From positions 62,001 to 126,000 of the forward strand of contig JAFYMC010000018.1 of NCBI GenBank assembly GCA_017556805.1: a stretch of DNA of 64,000 nt, in the 5' to 3' direction. The notes under the pieces are model-generated. The model did no database searches. It had not been told where the DNA came from and saw only the letters and a list, made by a program, of their open reading frames with translations. A program made the translations under genes and the position numbers. Position 1 is the first letter of the stretch. Each line of letters opens with the position of its first letter. Source of the DNA: Lachnospiraceae bacterium. Lineage in GTDB: Bacteria > Bacillota > Clostridia > Lachnospirales > Lachnospiraceae. Positions 17,789 through 26,638 of the stretch are shown piece after piece.

Positions 17789-20446
17789 CTATTTCGTCTC
17801 GTACCAATCGCTTCCGGTACTTACACTGACCTCAAGAGGTACGGAAATGTCTGCCGCTGCTTCCATTTCCTCCTGTAAGATTCGCTTCACATAATCCACT
17901 TCGTCTAACGGTGTCTCGATGAGAAGTTCATCGTGCACCTGAAGCACGATTTTCGCCTTGCTGTTATCCTTTTTTAACCGCGCATCTACGCGAATCATCG
18001 CTATTTTCATAATATCCGCCGCAGTTCCCTGCACCGGAGAATTCATGGCAATACGCTCACCGAAGGAACGCTGCATAAAGTTGGAAGACGCAATTTCCGG
18101 CACCGGACGGCGTCTGCCGAACAGCGTGGTCACATGGCCCTCCCGCTTCGCTTCCTCCACCAAAGAATCCAAATACTGCTTAATCTTCGGATAGGTCTCG
18201 AAATAGCGGTTGATATATTCCTCCGCTTCCTTACGGGAAATATTCAAATCCTGACCCAAACCAAAGGAACTGATACCGTATACAATACCAAAGTTTACCG
18301 CCTTTGCGTTGCTTCTCTGTAACGGGGTCACCTCCTCATACGGGGTATGGAACACCTGAGACGCAGTCAAACGATGAATATCCTCCGCCTCGCGGTACGC
18401 CCGGATTAACTGCTCGTCCCCGGACAAATGGGCCAGAATGCGAAGCTCAATCTGGGAATAGTCCGCATCCACAAACACACAGCCCTCCGCCGGCACAAAG
18501 GCCTTACGAATCTTGCGGCCGAGTTCCATCCGCACCGGAATGTTCTGGAGATTCGGCTCTGCACTGCTAAGGCGACCCGTGGCCGTAATCATCTGCTGGA
18601 ATTTGGAATGAATCCGGTTATCCTCCGCCACATAAGCCGGCAAACCGTCCGCATAAGTGGACTTTAGCTTCGTAAGCTGCCGGTACTCCAATATATTTTC
18701 TACAATCGGATCCTCACTACGTAGCTTTTCCAAAATATCCGCCGAAGTGGAATATCCGGTCTTCGTCTTTTTCCCTCCCGGGAGCTTTAACTTCTCAAAT
18801 AAAATCACACCCAGCTGCTTCGGAGAATTGATGTTAAACTCTTCTCCCGCCAGCCGGTAAATCTCCTGCTCCAGACGGGTAATGCCCTCGTTTAACTGCT
18901 TGGAATACTCACTGAAGAAGGACAAATTCACTTCCATTCCTACCTGCTCCATATCATACAACGTGGATACAAGCGGAAGCTCAACGGTACGATACAACTC
19001 CTCCATACCGGTAGCGCAAAGCTCCGAAAGAAGAACCGGATAGGCCGCCTGTGCGGTCATGGCCTCGTAAGCCGCCACTTGTCTGAGGGCTTCCATGTCT
19101 GCGCCTGTATCCTCTTCCGGCGCCTCAAAGAGACTCAACTGCTTCGGCTCCTTTGCAGAAAGCAACGTCTCCGCTGCCGGCAAAGCCAGCTTTAAATAAT
19201 CTCTTGCAATATCTTCGTAGGTATAACTGTTCTTTAAAGGATTGAGCAAATACGCACACAATGCCGCATCTCCGAAGTACTGTCTGTCTGCTTCCGCAAC
19301 TACGGAAAGGCGCTCCTTTAAATCTATGGCAACAAGTACTGCCTGCTTTTCACATGCATTATGAAGTATGGACGCAACGCCGGATTCCTTCGTCACAGAC
19401 GTCGGGAATACATAGGCCTTGCCTTTTATCACCAGCACAAGCTCTTCCCCGCAAAGAGAAAATCCTACCGCCTCACCCTTACCAAGTCCCGCAAACAGCG
19501 CCTCCGCCTCTGTTACAGATGCGATTACCCGGGGTTTCTCATCAAAGGACTTATCATCACTGACTAAGCCCTGCTCCGGAGAAAAGTGTCTCGAAAGAAG
19601 AGACCTAAACTCCAGTTCCTTGCAAAGCTTATAGGCTTCATCCGTAAATAAATTGCCGAACCGGGCTGCCTCGTAAGAAAACGCCGGCTCCCAATCAGTC
19701 TTAATAGTTGCTAAGGTCTTGCTGAGGCGCGCCAAATCCGCATGTTCGCGTAACGACTCTCTTGCCTTCTTCGGCTCCACCTCATCCACATGGGCAATGG
19801 CGTCCTCCACCGTCGGGAATGCGTTCAAAATCTTCACCGCCGTCTTCTCGCCGATCCCCGGAACTCCCGGAATATTATCGGAAGCGTCTCCCATAAGGCC
19901 CTTTAAATCCACAATCTGCGCCGGGGTAACACCGTATTTTTCCACCACCTGCGCCGGAGTATAATCTTCAATCTCCGTACCGGTACGCTTCGTCTTCGGA
20001 ATCCGTACCAACACATCATCAGTCGACAGCTGTAGTAAGTCTCTGTCGCCGGATACCAAAGAAACCTTCTTACCGTCTTTTGCGCCCTTTGCGGAAAGGG
20101 CTCCCAGAATATCATCCGCCTCAAAGCCCGGACACTCGATGGTCAGCACTCCCATCGCGGAAAGCATCTGCTTAAGAAGCGGCATCTGCTCCCGAAGTTC
20201 CTCCGGCATACCCTTACGGGTACCCTTGTACTCCGCATACATCTCATGACGAAAGGTGGGATGCTTCACATCAAAGGCCACCGCCAGATAATCCGGCTTC
20301 TCCTCTTCCGCAATTTTAATCAAAATATTCAAAAAGCCCAGTACACCGTTCGTATGTCTGCCGTCCGTGGTCGTCAAATCCGGCAACCCATAAAAGGCAC
20401 GGTTTACTATGCTGTTTCCGTCAATTACCACAAGCTTCTCTTTCAT
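17789..20446 (-). CDS. polA: DNA polymerase I
   Basis: 885 residues. The N-terminal 5-prime nuclease has VIDGNSIVNRAFYG, FDVKHPTFRHEMY and VSGDRDLLQL. The polymerase domain has motif A (VDADYSQIELRILAHLSGD), motif B (RSNAKAVNFGIVYGIS) and motif C (LQVHDELLIE). The middle 3-prime exonuclease domain lacks the acidic DxE motif (region AVGFSLCGEE), so proofreading is probably absent, as in Bacillus and Thermus Pol I. It starts four bases after an anti-sigma-like gene. Confidence 0.95.
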   Translation of the reverse strand: MKEKLVVIDGNSIVNRAFYGLPDLTTTDGRHTNGVLGFLNILIKIAEEEKPDYLAVAFDVKHPTFRHEMYAEYKGTRKGMPEELREQMPLLKQMLSAMGVLTIECPGFEADDILGALSAKGAKDGKKVSLVSGDRDLLQLSTDDVLVRIPKTKRTGTEIEDYTPAQVVEKYGVTPAQIVDLKGLMGDASDNIPGVPGIGEKTAVKILNAFPTVEDAIAHVDEVEPKKARESLREHADLARLSKTLATIKTDWEPAFSYEAARFGNLFTDEAYKLCKELEFRSLLSRHFSPEQGLVSDDKSFDEKPRVIASVTEAEALFAGLGKGEAVGFSLCGEELVLVIKGKAYVFPTSVTKESGVASILHNACEKQAVLVAIDLKERLSVVAEADRQYFGDAALCAYLLNPLKNSYTYEDIARDYLKLALPAAETLLSAKEPKQLSLFEAPEEDTGADMEALRQVAAYEAMTAQAAYPVLLSELCATGMEELYRTVELPLVSTLYDMEQVGMEVNLSFFSEYSKQLNEGITRLEQEIYRLAGEEFNINSPKQLGVILFEKLKLPGGKKTKTGYSTSADILEKLRSEDPIVENILEYRQLTKLKSTYADGLPAYVAEDNRIHSKFQQMITATGRLSSAEPNLQNIPVRMELGRKIRKAFVPAEGCVFVDADYSQIELRILAHLSGDEQLIRAYREAEDIHRLTASQVFHTPYEEVTPLQRSNAKAVNFGIVYGISSFGLGQDLNISRKEAEEYINRYFETYPKIKQYLDSLVEEAKREGHVTTLFGRRRPVPEIASSNFMQRSFGERIAMNSPVQGTAADIMKIAMIRVDARLKKDNSKAKIVLQVHDELLIETPLDEVDYVKRILQEEMEAAADISVPLEVSVSTGSDWYETK

Positions 20447-20449
20447 CGC

Positions 20450-20902
20450 CTACTCCTTGTCTTCGCTTCCGGTACTCTCATCCCCGGACGCTTCCTGCTC
20501 CTCTTCCTCACTGTCCTGCACAGTCTCTTCCCCGGTTATCATGCGGAAAAACCTTCGGTCTTCCTCCCGTCTGGTTTCCTTTACCGTGATACCGTTTAAC
20601 AAAACCAGCAACACCACCACAATTCCCAGCACAATCCTTCTGCGGACGCAGGAACGTTTCCGCTTCAATTCATCCAAATAGCATGTCTCTATTTTTTGAT
20701 TTAATTCCTCGATATAATTATCCGACAAATCGGTATCTTCATCCAACTGCTTCATGGCGGTCATCAGGGAATAGGTTACCTCCAGCTCCTCCCTGCACTC
20801 CGGACAACTGTCGATATGATCCAGAAACGCCTGCACATCCTCTGCTGCCAACTGTTCGTTGATAAACTCCGTCATCAACTCCATGGCTCTTTTGCAATCC
20901 AT
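20450..20902 (-). CDS. Anti-sigma-like zinc-finger (zf-HC2) membrane protein
   Basis: 150 residues. The N-terminal ZAS zinc motif is visible: Cys3 in MDCKRAM and HIDSCPEC (H-x3-C-x2-C), as in anti-sigma factors that hold ECF sigma factors. A basic stretch (KRKRSCVRRR) precedes one membrane helix (about 98-114, IVLGIVVVLLVLLNGI); a short acidic tail lies outside. The ATG at 20902 is eight bases from GGAGG; a TTG at 20905 is less well placed. It is coupled to polA, an unusual partner. The nearest ECF gene is 1.5 kb upstream beyond a terminator. Confidence 0.78.
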   Translation of the reverse strand: MDCKRAMELMTEFINEQLAAEDVQAFLDHIDSCPECREELEVTYSLMTAMKQLDEDTDLSDNYIEELNQKIETCYLDELKRKRSCVRRRIVLGIVVVLLVLLNGITVKETRREEDRRFFRMITGEETVQDSEEEEQEASGDESTGSEDKE

Positions 20903-20973
20903 CAAGACAGCCTCCTTCCTTTGTAATTACACCGCTGTATCATCCCTGCCCTATGTACATACAATATCAATTT

Positions 20974-21002
20974 AGTATACCATTTTTACAAAAAAAAAGC
21001 AA
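20974..21002 (-). promoter_or_regulatory. Probable promoter of the zf-HC2/polA unit
   Basis: On the minus strand TTGCTT (20997-21002) is 17 bases from TATACT (20974-20979). The -35 box is weak and overlaps the U-tract of the upstream terminator, so termination and initiation share the same bases. Confidence 0.45.
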
Positions 21003-21033
21003 GAACTCTCACCCCGCAGGGCAAGAGTTCCTG
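20990..21033 (-). terminator. Intrinsic terminator after the lipoprotein gene
   Basis: Minus-strand stem of ten pairs (21024-21033 with 21000-21009, one G-U) and a 14-base loop, followed by eight to nine U residues (20990-20998). It ends the sigma factor/lipoprotein operon. Confidence 0.85.
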
Positions 21034-21083
21034 TTTAAATTTTTATTACAAAATCATTACATTCAAAGTATCAACATACTTGC

Positions 21084-22361
21084 CTATTCCTTTATGATTC
21101 TTTTTGCATCCGTTGCCGCACTCATATACAAGTCGGTCATCCTCGTAATCGCATCGGACGGAAAACGTGAAAAGCTCTCATAGGTTACTTCCTTTATATC
21201 GTTCTCCGTGTACCAGGCCTGTACCTCCTCATCCAAAGAGTCCACCGCCGGGCAAATGTAATAAATGGTATCCAGCTGTTCCTTATTTCCGACTCTGGCT
21301 ATATCGCAATGGAATACCTCAATTTTGTCCACAAAATCATTTAAAAAGGCAAGCTGCGCATCGGTAAGTAACAGTTCCTTATTTTCATCATACAACGCGA
21401 ATTCATAGGTTCTTAAATCAGATCCGTCAAATAATACGGTATAGTATTCAAACATGCCGTCAAAATCCTTATGCAAAAAAAGCTCGATAATTTTCGGCCA
21501 ATGCTCCGCACTATAATCCGTATAGACACTGTCCTCTGCGGCTACAATCTTATCTCCCAGCGGGTCGAACAGTTCCTCCACATAGCTTAACAAATACTCT
21601 TCATCAAGCTCGTAAGTATTAAGCTCATTGGCAAAGAAATCAAAATACCGTTCTCCCTCCAGCACATAAAAATTCCCTTCCGCATCCGGCATGGAGATCT
21701 TAATATTCCTTGCTTCCAAAGGAAGGTCTTTCACCAGCTTCGAAATAATCTCCAACGCCTCCTCGTCATCGGCCGGCCGGAAGCCTTCTTCGATAATATC
21801 GCCCGGCTGATACAGTGTGCTCGGAATTCTGTCGGCAATCAGGTACGAATACGGCATTGCCACCTTATTTGTAACAAGAATCGAAGATTTACCGTTTGAA
21901 TATTTTACTCTGTCCGCCAGTGCCTCGCTGTAATCCTGGAAAATAATATCCGCATAAACCATCTGCAAAAGCCGTTCTATATTCTCATACTCCTTCAAAA
22001 TCGTCAAATACTCATATAACTCATCCTCCGGCTTCGTCATGGAAAGAATCGTTTCAATATCACCGTTTTTCCATGCATCAAAATAAATCGTCAGCTTTGC
22101 CTCAATGTTTCGTGCCATCGCCTCATAATCCGGCTCCGGAGCTTCTGTCGGCTCCGGTGTAGCAGTCGGTTCCGGTGTGGCGGTCGGTGCTTCCGTGGCG
22201 GTCGGTGTCTCTGTTACCGCATCCTCCGGTGCCATCGTTGCCTCCACCTTTTTGGCCGGCATATTCTCTTCTCTGTCTCCCGTTGTCTCGCTGCCGTCTC
22301 CGCCGCAAGCAGCCAGGCCGAGTATCATCATCATTGCAAATAATCCGAGTTTCTTTTTCAT
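21084..22361 (-). CDS. Lipoprotein with domain homologous to the outer part of the adjacent sigma factor
   Basis: 425 residues. Signal peptide with lipobox (MMILGLAACGG) followed by a Pro/Thr/Glu-rich linker (about 45-80) and a large folded domain. That domain aligns with the C-terminal half of the next gene upstream: shared blocks are YFDAWKNGD / YLEALRTGD, QMVYADI / RMVYKDV, DDEEALEIISKL / SGEEALELIGRV, NFYVL / EFYVI and IEVFHCDI / VEVFHCDI. The start at 22361 has AAAGGAG upstream. It is 22 bp behind the sigma gene and co-transcribed. Function unknown; it may share a ligand with, or titrate ligand from, the sigma factor's outer domain. Confidence 0.75.
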   Translation of the reverse strand: MKKKLGLFAMMMILGLAACGGDGSETTGDREENMPAKKVEATMAPEDAVTETPTATEAPTATPEPTATPEPTEAPEPDYEAMARNIEAKLTIYFDAWKNGDIETILSMTKPEDELYEYLTILKEYENIERLLQMVYADIIFQDYSEALADRVKYSNGKSSILVTNKVAMPYSYLIADRIPSTLYQPGDIIEEGFRPADDEEALEIISKLVKDLPLEARNIKISMPDAEGNFYVLEGERYFDFFANELNTYELDEEYLLSYVEELFDPLGDKIVAAEDSVYTDYSAEHWPKIIELFLHKDFDGMFEYYTVLFDGSDLRTYEFALYDENKELLLTDAQLAFLNDFVDKIEVFHCDIARVGNKEQLDTIYYICPAVDSLDEEVQAWYTENDIKEVTYESFSRFPSDAITRMTDLYMSAATDAKRIIKE

Positions 22362-22383
22362 TGTTTTTTCTCCTTTTGTCTTT

Positions 22384-24381
22384 TTATTTATAACGAATCG
22401 CATAGCGTACTGCGTAAAAATACAGTTGTGTGGCATCCTTGTAATTAATCTCTCTGTTCCACAAGCCGAAAAAAGCATCTTCCGTAATGTTATGTTCCGA
22501 TTCCCATACATAACATCTCTCGTCCATCTCTAAGGACGGCCCTATCATAACCAGATGACTTTTCCGAATATTATCTTCCACACCGGTAATGTCGCAGTGG
22601 AACACCTCCACCTGCGCCATATACTCCTCTACAAAGCGCTGTTGCTCCGGCGTTAATTTCCTGCAGTCTCCGTAAACCTGAAGCACATACTCATCTTCTC
22701 TTAAGTCCTTTCCCGTCACCTCGGTATATAGCGTAAAGATACCTTCCATATCCTTTTGCTCAATAAGCGCTGTAAATCTTGTATATTCCTCATGGTTCAA
22801 GTAATATCTTCCGGTAGCGGATTTATATTCCACATTTCCCAACACCTCATACATCGACTTCACATACTCCTGCACAAAGTCCTCCGAGCACTCCTCCACA
22901 GACATTTCACTGTCAAAAAATCCGATGGTTACGTCGTTCGGTATTACATAAAACTCCCCGTACCGGTTCGGTCGAGTCACCCTCACCGTTGCATCAACCA
23001 ACGGAATCTCCTCGAGCACACGCCCGATCAGTTCCAAGGCCTCCTCTCCGGATTTCGGCCGATAAACCGTAATCCGTTCCCCCGATTCGTGCAAACAAGG
23101 CGGAAGCATGTAAGCGAAATAAACCATATCCGGCAACCCGATTTCCATGCTCACAAACATTTCCTCCGACTCCTGCTCCAGTGAGCTCAGTAACAGGGTT
23201 CGTAACAAACCTCTGGTATCGTTGTAGCAAACATCCTTATAAACCATACGGAACATCTCCGCCGCCTCTTCGTTCCCCCTAAGTGCCGCCAGCTTTTGAT
23301 AATATTCGGTAGACGGGTCGGTATACAAAAGCATAGTATCAAAATCACCCGTTCGTAACGCTTCCAAATATGCAATTGTCCCTTCCTCAATCATCGTTGC
23401 CAGTACTTCCGGGTCCGTAATGATTTCCCGTTCCGCTTCCGGTTTCGATTCTTCTTCCGGCTTCCCTTCCGATTCCGGCTTCACTTCTGCTTCCGGCTTC
23501 TGCTCCGCTTCCGGTGCCTTATGTTCCGTTTCCTCCCGTACAATGGCAGATTCCTGATGGTTATTCGTCACTACAACTGCCGTAGTCACTCCTCCGCCTA
23601 CCACCGCTACGGAAACCACACTTGCGATCACCTTTGCCTTCACTGTCTTAAATACTGCTTTTAACATTGCCTTTGCTCCTTTTTCTGCTGCCGCAACGGC
23701 AGTCGTATTTACGGAACAAGCACTTAAAATCCCACCCAAAAGCTCCGGCACCGCAACTTCGCTTGCCTCTGCGGTAAAGAGCTGTGTGAGGAACGGCACT
23801 GCCGCAAAGCTGTACAGCTTTTCGCCGTGTTTCTTTTCATGGCTCAACACACCCTCTTTAATCTTTGCTCTTGCCGCACTTAAACGATAGGTCACGGTAC
23901 CGGTCGGACACTCCATTACCTCCGCAATCTCCGGTACGGACATTTCGTTAAAGTAATACAAGAGCACCGTTTGATAGAGTACGTCGGAAAGTTTGTCTCG
24001 CATAATTTTCATGACAAGCTCACGTTTTTCCTTATTGACTACATACTCTTCCGGTAAAAAGTCTTCCTTTGTTTCAGAGATGTCTTCCTGCATTTCATCA
24101 CTCTCCATAAGAACCGGTGTGTTTTTTGCCAGGAAATTTTTACACTTATTCACCGTGATGCGATTGAGCCATGGAATAAATTTGGCGGAATCCTCCAAAC
24201 TCTGTATCTGCTTTATTACCGTCAGATACACCTCCTGGGATAAATCCGCAGCATCCTGCTCGTTTTTTACGAACCCGAGACAGGTAAAGTAAACATAACG
24301 GTTTGTCTTCTCATAAATAACGTTAAAAGCTTCCGTTTCCCCGTTTTTTAATCTGTTTACCTCTTTTTCTAATTTTTCCAT
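22384..24381 (-). CDS. Membrane-tethered ECF-type sigma-70 factor fused to a predicted extracellular domain
   Basis: 665 residues. Sigma region 2 spans about 10-85 (FNVIYEKTNRYVY, DAADLSQEVYLTV, FIPWLNRITVNKC) and region 4 about 120-177 (LYYFNEMSVPEIAEVMECPT, GTVTYRLSAARAKI). A hydrophobic spacer is followed by one membrane helix (about 251-272), a Glu/Lys/Pro-rich linker with KPE repeats (about 285-318) and about 345 residues predicted outside. That part is homologous to the following lipoprotein. Start at 24381: AAAGGA is nine bases upstream; the ATG at 24387 is too close. The sigma factor is probably inactive at the membrane until released, inferred by analogy with tethered regulators. Confidence 0.8.
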   Translation of the reverse strand: MEKLEKEVNRLKNGETEAFNVIYEKTNRYVYFTCLGFVKNEQDAADLSQEVYLTVIKQIQSLEDSAKFIPWLNRITVNKCKNFLAKNTPVLMESDEMQEDISETKEDFLPEEYVVNKEKRELVMKIMRDKLSDVLYQTVLLYYFNEMSVPEIAEVMECPTGTVTYRLSAARAKIKEGVLSHEKKHGEKLYSFAAVPFLTQLFTAEASEVAVPELLGGILSACSVNTTAVAAAEKGAKAMLKAVFKTVKAKVIASVVSVAVVGGGVTTAVVVTNNHQESAIVREETEHKAPEAEQKPEAEVKPESEGKPEEESKPEAEREIITDPEVLATMIEEGTIAYLEALRTGDFDTMLLYTDPSTEYYQKLAALRGNEEAAEMFRMVYKDVCYNDTRGLLRTLLLSSLEQESEEMFVSMEIGLPDMVYFAYMLPPCLHESGERITVYRPKSGEEALELIGRVLEEIPLVDATVRVTRPNRYGEFYVIPNDVTIGFFDSEMSVEECSEDFVQEYVKSMYEVLGNVEYKSATGRYYLNHEEYTRFTALIEQKDMEGIFTLYTEVTGKDLREDEYVLQVYGDCRKLTPEQQRFVEEYMAQVEVFHCDITGVEDNIRKSHLVMIGPSLEMDERCYVWESEHNITEDAFFGLWNREINYKDATQLYFYAVRYAIRYK

Positions 24382-24426
24382 TTCCATCCATCCTTTTTCT
24401 AAGTTGCTTTGTCCCGACAATAGAAA

Positions 24427-24450
24427 GACAATCCATTTTTACGTTTTGTT
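24427..24450 (-). promoter_or_regulatory. Candidate ECF-type promoter of the sigma factor operon
   Basis: Minus strand shows CCAAC (AAC at 24448-24450) and TGTC (24427-24430) separated by 17 bases, the AAC/CGTC pattern of ECF promoters, about 45 bases before the sigma start. No good sigma-A promoter is visible here. Autoregulation is inferred, not shown. Confidence 0.3.
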
Positions 24451-24483
24451 GGCTTTTTTCAAAAATAAATTTAAAAATTTTTT

Positions 24484-24547
24484 TCACAAAAGAATACAGA
24501 AAACACCGCGAAATAACAACCGGCATTTTCTGTATTCAAACCCTTCA
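24484..24547 (-). terminator. Hairpin terminator after the SLC13-type permease
   Basis: A perfect 12-bp inverted repeat (24492-24503 with 24536-24547, GAATACAGAAAA arms) with a 32-base spacer, followed on the minus strand by TTTTGTG. It lies just behind the permease stop at 24571. Confidence 0.6.
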
Positions 24548-24570
24548 TTTCCTTGCAATTGAAAACTTGT

Positions 24571-25854
24571 TTACATTCCGAACAGCAACCAGATTAATAC
24601 ATAGGCCGGAATAATCGCAGCCAGAGTAAACGGAATACCGATACGGAAGAAGTCCTTATTCTTCACTTCGTAGCCCGCCTTACGAAGGATACCGATACCG
24701 GTAATATTCGCAGAGGCACCGATTGGGGTCATATTTCCGCCGAGAGTCGCTCCGGATAACAGACCGAAGTAAAGCGGTGTCGGATCAATCTGAAGTGCAG
24801 CCGCAATCCCCGCAATGACCGGAATCATGGTAGCCACGTACGGAATGTTATCGATAAATGCGGAAATCACTACGGATGCCCACACAATAATGGTGTACAG
24901 CAGAAAAATGTTGTTGCCGCCGGCATTAGCCAAAAGGTTTGCCAGTGCGTCGATGACTCCCATATGAGAAATTCCGCCGATCATAAGGAACAGACCCAGC
25001 AATAAACCGATGGTATTAAAATCAATGGCCTTTAACGGCAAAAGAAATGCCTTACCATCCTTTTTCTTCACACAATTGTAAATACCGCCGATTAACATCA
25101 GCACGGTACAAATAGCACCGTTGGTAATATCCGGTTTATTCGGAATAAAGGACGCGCCGATTAACAGTACAATCGCCCCCACCAAAAGCACCGTCGGTAC
25201 ATAGTCCGTTACTACGGTTCGTGCTGCACCGTTTTCTCTTCCGCTTAATTTCAACTTTCTTTCCTTACGGAATACGAATGCAACGATAAACGCGGACAGC
25301 ACTGCTCCCAGTTCTACAATAAAAAACATGCACGGCTTACCTTTGTACCAGAAAAAGTCAAGGAAGCTCATATCCAAGGCGGAACCCAGCAAAATCGCCG
25401 TGGTATCGCCCACCAGCGTCGCTGCACCCTGTAAATTGGAGGCAACCGCAATACTGATAATAAACGGCACCGGGTTAATCTTAAGCTTCTTGCAGATTTC
25501 AAGTGCCACCGGTGCTACCATAAGCACCGTCGCCACGTTATCCACGAAAGCAGAGATAATGCCCGCAAACAGCGCCAGTGCCACTACCGCAATCTGCACA
25601 TTCGGCACCTTCTCCATAATAATATCCGCCAAAAGCGCCGGCATCTTACTCTCGATAAACAGTGCCACCAGTCCCATAGTTCCGGCAATCATCAAGATTA
25701 CATTAAAATCCAGAGACGGAATAATTTCTTTCAGCGGAAGCATACCGCTCACAATAAAAATCAGTGCCGAGCCCAGGGCAATATACGGGCGGTACTTAGA
25801 AAAAGTCAACATCAACACATAGGTCAGTGCAAATAACACAATTGCAGGTATCAT
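24571..25854 (-). CDS. SLC13/ArsB-NhaD superfamily membrane permease
   Basis: 427 residues with about eleven hydrophobic helices. The two-fold repeat of the ion-transporter superfamily is visible: AFVDNVATVLMVAPVALEIC in the first half and AFIDNIPYVATMIPVI in the second, with NLQGAATLVGDTTAI and GNMTPIGASANITGIG hairpins. It probably moves an anion or exchanges Na+/H+; the substrate cannot be read. AAGGAG precedes the ATG, and its own promoter lies behind the ABC operon. A distant relative is encoded at 44329-45519. Confidence 0.82.
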   Translation of the reverse strand: MIPAIVLFALTYVLMLTFSKYRPYIALGSALIFIVSGMLPLKEIIPSLDFNVILMIAGTMGLVALFIESKMPALLADIIMEKVPNVQIAVVALALFAGIISAFVDNVATVLMVAPVALEICKKLKINPVPFIISIAVASNLQGAATLVGDTTAILLGSALDMSFLDFFWYKGKPCMFFIVELGAVLSAFIVAFVFRKERKLKLSGRENGAARTVVTDYVPTVLLVGAIVLLIGASFIPNKPDITNGAICTVLMLIGGIYNCVKKKDGKAFLLPLKAIDFNTIGLLLGLFLMIGGISHMGVIDALANLLANAGGNNIFLLYTIIVWASVVISAFIDNIPYVATMIPVIAGIAAALQIDPTPLYFGLLSGATLGGNMTPIGASANITGIGILRKAGYEVKNKDFFRIGIPFTLAAIIPAYVLIWLLFGM

Positions 25855-25872
25855 AGTATTTCTCCTTTGTCT

Positions 25873-25903
25873 ATTATAGCTGCCGCCCGCTACTGCTTTG
25901 CAA
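25873..25903 (-). promoter_or_regulatory. Promoter of the SLC13-type permease
   Basis: Minus strand TTGCAA (25898-25903) and TATAAT (25873-25878) with a 19-base spacer, placed between the ABC operon's last stop codon and the permease ribosome site. Confidence 0.5.
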
Positions 25904-25911
25904 CATCCCGC

Positions 25912-26604
25912 TTAAGCAGATACCATCGTACTTCTTGCGCAGTAACGAATCGACATGAATCTATAATACACGAAACTCCCCGCAATGACAAGCACCAAAT
26001 GCCAGAAAATCGCCAGGCCGACAGACAGATGAATTTCGCCGAAGCACTGCATCGGAAGAAAAACACCGAGAACAGACGTTGTCGCGCCCTCCGTACCGGA
26101 AGCATATAGCGGTTTCATTTTTGAATAACAGATATGTATCAATGCCTGCAAAAAAACAACCAAACCGCTTAATAGCAGAATATCATCAAATCCTCCGTCC
26201 GACACCGCTCCCAGCTTCACGCATACACCGCGCATTCCAAGTAACAACAAATATCCCATCTCCGTATAAAACAGCATATTGGTCAGAAAGCCCTTTGTCA
26301 TAATACACTTTGCCATAGGAAAAGCTCCAAAGCCTCGTCCCATATTCCCGTAACAGCCGTATACACTTTGGGTCATCATTGCCTCAATCAGCACAATCGC
26401 TCCAAAAGCTGCCGCCACCTGAAATCCGGAATCAAAAAACTTCAGTTCCATACCACTTACCGTCTCAAGCAACGGTATGAGCGCAAACACTATCAGAACC
26501 AAAAACAAACCACCGTTGCCTTTCAAACCGAAATCACATCCAAAAGCTTTTCGCATCCGTTTGTTCGCCCACATCAGCTTCATGGCACGTTTATATTCAC
26601 TCAT
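25912..26604 (-). CDS. ABC exporter-associated membrane protein (paralogue of next gene)
   Basis: 230 residues with five to six hydrophobic helices. It begins MSEYKRAMKLMW, closely matching the start of the upstream gene (MSEWKRTMKLMW), which supports the start at 26604 rather than the GTG at 26637. Both share the same overall helix layout, so they are diverged duplicates. As the last gene of the GntR/ABC operon it is probably a permease subunit or accessory protein. No known substrate motif. Confidence 0.68.
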   Translation of the reverse strand: MSEYKRAMKLMWANKRMRKAFGCDFGLKGNGGLFLVLIVFALIPLLETVSGMELKFFDSGFQVAAAFGAIVLIEAMMTQSVYGCYGNMGRGFGAFPMAKCIMTKGFLTNMLFYTEMGYLLLLGMRGVCVKLGAVSDGGFDDILLLSGLVVFLQALIHICYSKMKPLYASGTEGATTSVLGVFLPMQCFGEIHLSVGLAIFWHLVLVIAGSFVYYRFMSIRYCARSTMVSA

Positions 26605-26638
26605 ACCACACACCTTCACTTTCAATTCATTCTCCACC

